Source of the DNA: Stieleria bergensis | GTDB lineage: Bacteria > Planctomycetota > Planctomycetia > Pirellulales > Pirellulaceae | Reading direction: 5' to 3' | DNA length: 64,000 nt | Assembly: GCA_007745635.1 (NCBI GenBank) | Contig: CP036272.1 | Location: 5,664,816-5,728,815 of the forward strand | In this document: one piece after another, positions 54,080 to 61,383 of the stretch | Numbering within the stretch: position 1 is the stretch's first letter | Layout: every line of letters starts with the position of its first letter | Notes under the pieces: generated by a model | The model's input: only the letters and a program-made list of their open reading frames with translations | The model's database searches: none | Told to the model about the DNA's origin: nothing | Translations under genes and position numbers: made by a program

Positions 54080-55268
54080 CTTTGCTATTGCATCGCCGGT
54101 TAAGACAGAGGCTGAACGTCCGATGTACCTCTGCCGGATTTTTTTCCTGGATGATCGATCCTGCGGGCTATCTCTATGTAGTTCCAGGTTGTTATTGGAA
54201 GCCAAACAAAAATTGGCTCATGTGTCGGTGATCTCGCCACCACGGTGTGCAGTGACGATGTTTATCCCAGTCGGATTGTCGCAAGCGGGGGGAACCGCCA
54301 GACATTCAAACTGCTAGGCGCCAACTGTCTCTTGCCCCAATTGTCCATTCTTCCCTCAAGTGGGTTTGCGCCCCGTTTCAAGCATCGCTTGGCTTGTGCC
54401 TTCCACATGCTCTTCGGTAACGCGGCGGCCACTGACTTGCTGAAACCTGTCTTCTCGTTTCAACCTGTTTTTTGCCACCGTAATGACCGCAAACTGAGCC
54501 TTGATGGGCAACAGATTACATCCTCAATCGTCTATTGCACTAAGCGGAATCCACGATTCTTCATATTCACCCATCGTCAAACTGTAACGCGGCATGAAGC
54601 CCCCGTCTCCGTAGCTAATGAGCATGCAAACCCAGTCAAAGGTACACAATTTCGTACGGTATCCCGAGGCTAGCTCACGTGCACCGAGGCGAGTGCAACT
54701 TTAGCTGCAGCAAGGGCAACTCCCCCCCCCAGTCGTTCGATCGGCTAGTCACCCAGTCACCCTGCGGAGGTGATGCCGGAAACTCAATCTGCTAGCCTTT
54801 CACCCCCTCTGTAAATCCATCGCAACCGAATCAATCTCGAGCCGATGGTCATGAGCCCAAGGACACCCATTGCGAGTCTCCAGAGCACCGCTCAAACGTC
54901 ACAGAACGAGTCTCGGCACGAGCCACGTTGGCTGTGCAGACAACATCGCCACAACGTCAATGTTAGCGGTCACGAATTTCCAGGCAACCGAATCACCCGA
55001 GCACAAGGCTGTTGCGTGATGCGGAAACGCCGGCGGATCACAGGATGGATTGGGTGTCCCACAATTGGTTCGCCAACGTTGCCATGCAATGCAACCGCAA
55101 TTCAATTCACGAGGACCAAGATGAAGGACACGTCATCAAGCGTATTTGAAACTGCCAACGCGATCCTGTCCAGACATCAGAGCCTGCAGGTTCCTGGACC
55201 AACGGCGAACTCGTGGTGAGTTCGCCGGTAAAATTGCTTCAACCGTTGCCAATTCAAGGACAACGGAC
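54080..55268. other. 1.2-kb non-coding region upstream of the sigma factor
   Basis: The sigma factor and the TatB-like gene run in the same direction and are separated by 1189 bp without a convincing gene. A C run (about 54721-54731) is present. An open frame at 54845-55219 on the plus strand encodes CVMRKRRRITGWIGCPTI and similar Cys/Arg-rich sequence; I recall similar phrases in planctomycete intergenic predictions, so it may be a dispersed repeat rather than a gene. This is a weak recollection and needs a search. Confidence 0.4.
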
Positions 55269-55538
55269 TCAGGAAGGAGGCGTAAACTTGGGAGCGACTG
55301 GCTCAGCCGTCTCCTCATCGTCTCCATCCTCTTGGCCATCGGATGTCGCATAGGGGTTAATGGCTTTGGAAGCTTCGTATTCTGCGGAACGAAATTCGCG
55401 CTGAACATCGTCTAGCCGCCCACGAAACTCGCGATAGACGGCTCCCGCCTTGCGAGCCACCTCGGGCAAACTACCACCAAAGAGAACCACTGCGATCACG
55501 CCGATGACCGCCATTTCGAACGGACCCAGCCCAAACAT
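55269..55538 (-). CDS. TatA/TatB-type protein translocase subunit
   Basis: 89 residues. N-terminal membrane helix (LGPFEMAVIGVIAVVLFGG) followed by LPEVARKAGAVYREFRGRLD, an amphipathic helix, then an acidic tail. The LPEVARKAG pattern and longer amphipathic helix are like TatB or a TatA paralogue. It lies 2 bp after the TatA gene on the same strand, so they form an operon. No tatC is in the window. The Tat system exports folded proteins with RR signals, such as the DUF1552 protein here. Confidence 0.85.
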   Translation of the reverse strand: MFGLGPFEMAVIGVIAVVLFGGSLPEVARKAGAVYREFRGRLDDVQREFRSAEYEASKAINPYATSDGQEDGDDEETAEPVAPKFTPPS

Positions 55539-55540
55539 AT

Positions 55541-55777
55541 CTACTGTTCCGTTGATTGGTCGCCGTCGGTTGCACCACCATCGTCGTCGGCAGTGTCACT
55601 GAGTCCTTTCTTGAACTCATTGGCACTGCGACCAAGGTTTCGCATCAAACTCGGCAGCTTGGCGCCACCGAATAACACCAACACGACGACCAACAGAATC
55701 ATCATTTCTGTGGTACCGGGAAATCCGAAGGCCAATGGCCCGAGTGAATCAACAATCATGGACAGAGAATCAGACAT
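55541..55777 (-). CDS. TatA-type protein translocase subunit
   Basis: 78 residues. About 22 N-terminal residues precede the membrane helix TEMMILLVVVLVLFGGAKLP, and the amphipathic helix is SLMRNLGRSANEFKKGLSD, with the FGGAKLP hinge typical of TatA/E. The C-terminus is acidic and disordered. The first residues MSDSLSMIVDSLGPLAFGFP extend before the helix, unlike the very short N-tail of E. coli TatA. It forms an operon with the TatB-like gene, 2 bp downstream. Confidence 0.9.
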   Translation of the reverse strand: MSDSLSMIVDSLGPLAFGFPGTTEMMILLVVVLVLFGGAKLPSLMRNLGRSANEFKKGLSDTADDDGGATDGDQSTEQ

Positions 55778-56442
55778 GGTTTCGCTCCATAAGAGGCTTG
55801 AGAATCAAAACCCTCACGCACAAATGCGGCGAAAGCGGGTCGGTCGGTTGGGCTTCTCCAGAAACAAACACCAGCTGAGTTGCGATCCGTGATCAAGCAA
55901 TCTGGCGTCGAAACAGGCCAAATTGCACACGGTTGCCTGCGAAAACCAACCTCTTTCAGTCAGCTCACAAGCGGGCCAGCCAAAACTGGGGCATTGAACC
56001 CATGCATTTTTCACATGCTTCAATGCAGCTTAGCTCACATCACACTCACACCGGGCTCGGGCAAGCAAGATGTTCGAATCCGGACAGAGCAACCACTGAG
56101 TCACTCCAAATTGGCTTCAAAACACCCTGCCTCTGGGGCCGGCAACCACCTCCAGGACCGTCGTGTCGGGGGGGGATCATACTAAACCAGTCGCCAAATT
56201 AGGGAAGCGACTGATCTTCAACTCCATTTTATTCGCTTCGCCGCATCCGTCAAAGGTAGCAAGCGACTCCTTTACAAGCATTTCTAAGTAGAGTTCGTCC
56301 AGCCGCCCCAATCTGCCAAGCCCCCAGAATTAGCGAAGCCCAAAGAATTGACGGAGACCACAGGACCCCTACCTTCACCACCTGCCTTGCTTTGGCCGCC
56401 CAAAAGCTAGATCCAGTGGCCTGCTCCCAGCGCCAGAGCAAG
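55778..56442. other. intergenic region upstream of tatA
   Basis: 665 bp between the TatA start and the end of the beta-helix gene on the same strand. Apart from a G run (56168-56175) no feature was recognised. GTTCGAATCC at about 56074 looks like a tRNA T-arm but does not fit a full tRNA. Confidence 0.4.
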
Positions 56443-57813
56443 TCACCGCGGCGGCAGGCCGACACTGCGCGAACGATTGGCCGACTCAGTGACATCACTT
56501 TGCGGATCCATTTCAATCGCGACCGAGGATTCACCTTGCAAAGAAAACAACGTGCCGGTGATCTGACCAAAGGACACCTTGCTAACCGAGATCCCCACGA
56601 GGCTGACTTGCGAAAAACTGCAACCACTGACGTTGATCGCTGCACAATCGATCAACTGCAAGACCGCAGCGTGACGGGTCCTGCCGGCAAAGTGATCGCC
56701 GGTCACCGTCACGTGCTGGCACTGGCGGAAGATCGATCCCAGCTTGGCCTCGTCTCCGTCCCCGTAATGATAGCGAGGGTTGCGATCATAGACGTTGCCC
56801 GAAAAAACGACATGGCGGCAATCCTGCAACTGAACATTGGCTTGGTATCCCTTCCAGATCGTGTTTCCAGAAACCGTCAGGGCGCGAACACCAACCACGT
56901 CCAGGTTCACTGCAACATCACTTAGAACATTGTCACTGATAGTGATGTTGCCATGCCTGACTTCGTCGGTGAAAGGGCGTTTGAGCGAACGACCGTCGAT
57001 GCGAATGTTCGCTGAATCAGGCGAAACATGATCGTGCTGAATCGTGCATCCAACGATGGCCACTTCCCCCAGGGAGCTCCCCGTGGCGTCCAACAAGACA
57101 TTGGCAGTGGGCTGGGTTTGGGGGGACATATTGCCTTCGATATCACAGGTGCCAATTTGCAGGTTGCGAATCTCACTGCCCTTGGCAACCACGCCGCCTT
57201 GCCTGTTGTAACTGATGTGGCAATTGGCAAGATTGATTTGATGCAGGTTCACCGCATCAAGAAACACTCCGATCCCACGGTTGTCATACAGGTGACACTC
57301 CGACAGGGTCACATTGCGATTGCGCTTGGTCAAACGAACCGCGTGCAACACGTTTCGGATTTGCAATCGCGTTAACGTTAACTGCATGGTGCCACTGGCA
57401 ACAATTCCTTCTGCCTGGGGATGTTTCCCAACGATTTCAATCCCATCGACCATGGGTGCCCGCTGGTTTTGCCAGACATTGGGCTTGAAGGTTTTCGGAT
57501 CGGCGGTGCCTTGATGCGTACCGACAAAGGAAAACGCGGGCCCTTGTCCCTCCATGACAAAGCGAGCCACGCCACCACCGGATAGACTCGTCGGCCCGAC
57601 GCGATCTAAATCGACTTCAATGGTCTTGGTCAAACGATAGACACCGCGTTCGAATTGCAGATGTCCCGTTCCGGCATCAACCGCCGCTTGAATCGCCTCA
57701 CTCTCATCGGCGACACCATCGCCCACCAGTCCCGAGACTGGCGCGATGGCTCCTGCAGAGCTGGTGAAGAGGAACAACCAAGCGATGGTGGTTAATTTTG
57801 TTATGGAGCTCAT
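56443..57813 (-). CDS. exported right-handed beta-helix protein (pectate-lyase superfamily type)
   Basis: 456 residues from the ATG at 57813; a start ten codons earlier would blur the signal peptide. Signal peptide at residues 1-23 (TIAWLFLFTSSAGAIA). The opening domain VSGLVGDGVADESEAIQAAV with GTGHLQFERGVYRLTKTIEV is the Pectate_lyase_3 type of many polysaccharide-acting beta-helix proteins. The rest is a series of NISDNVLSD and VSGNTIWKG type strands typical of parallel beta-helix repeats. The enzyme may cleave or bind a polysaccharide; no catalytic residues can be assigned. It is divergent from the large heme protein gene. Confidence 0.85.
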   Translation of the reverse strand: MSSITKLTTIAWLFLFTSSAGAIAPVSGLVGDGVADESEAIQAAVDAGTGHLQFERGVYRLTKTIEVDLDRVGPTSLSGGGVARFVMEGQGPAFSFVGTHQGTADPKTFKPNVWQNQRAPMVDGIEIVGKHPQAEGIVASGTMQLTLTRLQIRNVLHAVRLTKRNRNVTLSECHLYDNRGIGVFLDAVNLHQINLANCHISYNRQGGVVAKGSEIRNLQIGTCDIEGNMSPQTQPTANVLLDATGSSLGEVAIVGCTIQHDHVSPDSANIRIDGRSLKRPFTDEVRHGNITISDNVLSDVAVNLDVVGVRALTVSGNTIWKGYQANVQLQDCRHVVFSGNVYDRNPRYHYGDGDEAKLGSIFRQCQHVTVTGDHFAGRTRHAAVLQLIDCAAINVSGCSFSQVSLVGISVSKVSFGQITGTLFSLQGESSVAIEMDPQSDVTESANRSRSVGLPPR

Positions 57814-58102
57814 TTGCAACCTGCTTGCATTTCTAACATTCACCGCAACCCTTTTTCTAACTCAAGTTCCTCAAGCCACTCGCGCGCGTGTTCGCATTCG
57901 CTGGCATTCCTCTTGTTTGTCAGGCAAACGGAACAAGGCAGCCTGACTGAAATCGGGGTGCGAGGGAGACCAACGACACGATTCATGGACGCATTTCGCT
58001 TAGAATTCGAAACACAGAATCAAACACCCCGGCCAGGCGAGCGTTTATGCTAACCCGTTGCCCACCCGAAATGTTCTGTTTCAACGTTCCTTGGCTGCAA
58101 AA

Positions 58103-61100
58103 ATGAAAACTCGTTTCTGGTCTTCTCTTTGTCCACGACCTTCGTCCCTGCAGAGCGCGCTGGCGCGGGTGGTGATGTTGTCTTGCCCGCTGATCAGTGT
58201 CCCCGATCCGGTTGCGATCGGCCAACAACCAGATCAAAGCCAATCCGCTCTGGAAGTGATCGATAGTGGCCGCGGGGGACGCCACTGGATCAACGAACCG
58301 ACCGCGGCACCGCGATCGCCAGAAGCTTCATTGGCCGCCCTGGAAATCGAACCCGGCTATGAGATTTCGTTGTACGCCGCCGAGCCCTTGGTCATGGACC
58401 CGGTGTCCATGGCCTTTGATCAGCGAGGGCGAATGTTTGTTGCCGAATATGGTGACTACCCGATCGGCCCTGAACCGGGCAAGCCTTTTCTCTCACGCAT
58501 CGTGATGTTGCCCGATGACGATGGAGACGGCAAAGCGGATCGCCGAGTGGTGTTTGCAGAGGGCCTACGCTTTGCCCATAGCATGATGGCGTACAAAGAC
58601 GGCTTGCTGGTTGCCGCTCAAAATGAAATCCTGTTCCTGAAAGATTCCGACGGCGACGAGATCGCCGATCAACGTGAAGTCCTGTTCAAAGGCTTCACGG
58701 CAGCCCACCCTCAAATGCAGATCGGCAATCCCGTCTGGGGGCTCGATAACTGGGTCTATCTGAATTACGGACCAGGAACAATCGTCGCTGGCCTAACTGC
58801 AACTGGCCAAGCAGTGGATGTTGCCCCGGTCGTGTTACCGCGCAAGGACGTTCGCTTCGATCCCCGCTCGTTGCAGATTCAAGCTGATAGCGGGATGGGA
58901 CAATTCGGCAACACCGTTGACCGCTGGGGAAACCGGTTTTACTGCACCAACCGCAATCCAATCATCACGACCGCGTTGCCGCCTGCACTGTTGGCTCGCA
59001 ATCCGTTCCACACGGCCAGTGAATCGTTCTACGACGTGGCCGCTTCCGGAGGCGACTCGCTTGTGTTTCCCCGAGTGGAAATGAAAAGCAACTACCTGTC
59101 ACACGCCGGAACCCATACATCGGCTTGCGGCACCACGGCGTACTTGGGTGGCTTGGGAGAGGCCGGCTTTCAATCAAGTATCTTTGTCTGCGAACCCATC
59201 GGGCACTTGGTCACACGTTCGATCGTTGACACCAGTGAGCTTCGCTTCATTGCTTCACGAGCCCGCCCCAAGGCGGATTTTATTGCGTCGACTGACACCT
59301 GGTTCCGCCCGGCGTCCCTGGCCACCGGGCCGGACGACGCCCTGTACCTGGCTGACATGTACCGACTGTGGGTCGAGCACCCGAAATTCTTGCCCCAGGA
59401 GATCGCTGATCAATTGGACTGGCGTGCCGGCGATGATCGTGGGCGGATCTATCGCATCGTTCCAACTCATGATCAAACGCGTGCCTTTGAACCTGCGGAA
59501 ACCATCGAAGATGCGGTCGCTCTGCTAAGCGACTCGAACGGATGGCGACAATTCTTGGCTCAACGTTTGCTGGTTGAAAACGGTGACACTGGACTGGCCG
59601 AACACGTCCGCGGCAAACTTGATGACGACCAAGCCACCACTCGGTTGCATGCCTGCTGGACGTTGGCGGGACTTAACGCATTGACTCAGGCGGACTGCAT
59701 TGGATTGCTGGCTGATTCTCATCCAGAATGCCTGATCGCAGGACTAAAGGTCTGTGAAAGCATGATCGACGAACCAGCGATTCTCAGGCGGGCTGTCGAA
59801 CTGACTCGGCATTCAAATCCACGTGTCCGTTGTGCTGCAGTGATCGCGTTGTCTGGCAATCAGAGTGACGCCGCAACCCATGCACTGGTGCAAGCGGCCA
59901 AACGCGATGGCCAGCAACCAATGTTTGTTGACGCCATGATGACGTCGCTGTCCACACGCTGCGGTGCCGTGCTGGAGCAATTGCTTCACGATCCTGAATT
60001 CCGACCTGACGACCGGATTGGCGCTCAACATTTGATTCGCACACTCGCCTCTTGCGTTGGCGCGCGTGGAGACAAAGCTGAAGTTGCCAGCACGTTGTCG
60101 CTTCTCAATGCGGAAGCGGCGCTGGAACTGCGCTGGCAAGCAGCGATCGTCAGCGGGTTCGGCCAGGGCTTGCCACGCTACCAAGGACCGCTGGGACGAT
60201 TAAGCCTGCGGCGATTGGTCTCCGATGCGCAAAGCGATTCGCCACAACTGCCCTGGCTGCAGTCGGCTGATTGGATCAGCCAATGCATGCAACAGTGCAG
60301 CGAGTGTGTGCTTGATCCCAAGCAACCTTTGGGACAACGTGTTGCCGCGATGAAGCTACTGGGATTCGCTGATTTCAACCGCAACCGCCAGGCGTTTGTC
60401 AGCACGCTCAGCAGCTCAACGGCACCGCAGTTACAACTTGCTTGCATTGATGCGTTGTCTGCACATGCGACCCCGGAAACGTTTGACTTGATCATTGATT
60501 CATGGAATCAGATCGGTGCCTCCGTACGACCGACGGCGTTGCAACTGCTGTTGCGCCGAACAAGTTCGCTGCAAAAGCTACTCGACGCCATGCAGCAAGG
60601 TGACATTGCGCATTCGATGCTAAGCGTTGATTGGCGAGTCCGTTTGCTGCGCCATCGCGACAAACAAATCGCCGATCAGGCGGCCAAATTATTCGGCGGC
60701 GCGGTCAGTGCGAATCGGCAACAGGTCGCTGCCCAGTATCAGCCGGCACTTGCTCTTGCAGCCAATGCCAAACGCGGCCAGCAAGTCTTTGGCCGCGTCT
60801 GTGCCGCCTGTCATGTCGTCGACGGAGACGGCAAATCGGTTGGCCCCGACCTTTCTGACACACGCAATCGCTCTTCCTTGGCTCTGCTACACGATATCTT
60901 GGATCCCAATGGCAAGGTCGAACCACGCTTCAATTCTTACACCGTGCTCACGGTCGATGGACAAGTGTTTACCGGTTTAGTGGAATCGGAAAATGAACAG
61001 TCGGTCGTGCTCAGGATGAGTGAAGGCAAACGAAACGTGATTGGGCGGGCACAAATTGAACGCATCCATTCAAACGATCTCTCGCTCATGCCAGAAGGCA

Positions 61101-61165
61101 TCGAAAAAGATGTGACCCCACAAGAAATGGCGGACCTGTTGGCTTTTTTAAAGCGCCGCCAGTGA
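58103..61165 (+). CDS. PVC-type CxxCH heme protein (dehydrogenase/HEAT/cytochrome c)
   Basis: 1020 residues from the ATG at 58103; a TTG 15 codons earlier opens the frame. The N-terminal region is hydrophobic (ARVVMLSCPLISV) and may be a signal. Residues about 80-440 form the membrane-bound-dehydrogenase beta-propeller-like domain: FDQRGRMFVAEYGDYPIGPE, VWGLDNWVYLNYGPGT, HAGTHTSACGTTAYLGGLGE, GPDDALYLADMYRLWVEHP. Residues about 460-880 are helical HEAT-like repeats. The C-terminus has one c-type heme site CAACH (Cys900-His904) followed by GKSVGPDLSDTRNRSSLALL and the conserved LDPNGKVEPRFNSYTVLTVD. This fusion is a planctomycete/verrucomicrobia family of unknown substrate, thought to oxidise sugars or lipids at the envelope. 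Confidence 0.92.
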   Translation: MKTRFWSSLCPRPSSLQSALARVVMLSCPLISVPDPVAIGQQPDQSQSALEVIDSGRGGRHWINEPTAAPRSPEASLAALEIEPGYEISLYAAEPLVMDPVSMAFDQRGRMFVAEYGDYPIGPEPGKPFLSRIVMLPDDDGDGKADRRVVFAEGLRFAHSMMAYKDGLLVAAQNEILFLKDSDGDEIADQREVLFKGFTAAHPQMQIGNPVWGLDNWVYLNYGPGTIVAGLTATGQAVDVAPVVLPRKDVRFDPRSLQIQADSGMGQFGNTVDRWGNRFYCTNRNPIITTALPPALLARNPFHTASESFYDVAASGGDSLVFPRVEMKSNYLSHAGTHTSACGTTAYLGGLGEAGFQSSIFVCEPIGHLVTRSIVDTSELRFIASRARPKADFIASTDTWFRPASLATGPDDALYLADMYRLWVEHPKFLPQEIADQLDWRAGDDRGRIYRIVPTHDQTRAFEPAETIEDAVALLSDSNGWRQFLAQRLLVENGDTGLAEHVRGKLDDDQATTRLHACWTLAGLNALTQADCIGLLADSHPECLIAGLKVCESMIDEPAILRRAVELTRHSNPRVRCAAVIALSGNQSDAATHALVQAAKRDGQQPMFVDAMMTSLSTRCGAVLEQLLHDPEFRPDDRIGAQHLIRTLASCVGARGDKAEVASTLSLLNAEAALELRWQAAIVSGFGQGLPRYQGPLGRLSLRRLVSDAQSDSPQLPWLQSADWISQCMQQCSECVLDPKQPLGQRVAAMKLLGFADFNRNRQAFVSTLSSSTAPQLQLACIDALSAHATPETFDLIIDSWNQIGASVRPTALQLLLRRTSSLQKLLDAMQQGDIAHSMLSVDWRVRLLRHRDKQIADQAAKLFGGAVSANRQQVAAQYQPALALAANAKRGQQVFGRVCAACHVVDGDGKSVGPDLSDTRNRSSLALLHDILDPNGKVEPRFNSYTVLTVDGQVFTGLVESENEQSVVLRMSEGKRNVIGRAQIERIHSNDLSLMPEGIEKDVTPQEMADLLAFLKRRQ

Positions 61166-61383
61166 TTGTGCCCGCAGTGAGCTCCAATCGATAGCCAGCC
61201 CAGCACACCCAGTCAGGGGGCCTGCAAAGAGTCTTCCACAAAGTGCTGAATTACCGGCTGATTGACGTTCAAACACAACCAGAATCAGCAATAATCAAAT
61301 CCGCATGGTTGATACCTTGCCACGGTCAAGGCGGTTCGTCCTTGACGCGCTCCTCTTTCTTATCAGCCCTTTCAGATTCACCG

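Noticed and set aside
54845-55219. 124-codon Arg/Cys-rich open frame upstream of the sigma factor
   Set aside because: No domain, no signal, composition unlike neighbouring genes. More likely intergenic repeat-derived than a gene; noted in the non-coding region entry.
56060-56100. tRNA gene, suggested by GTTCGAATCC
   Set aside because: The flanking bases cannot form the T stem, and no acceptor or anticodon arms fit.
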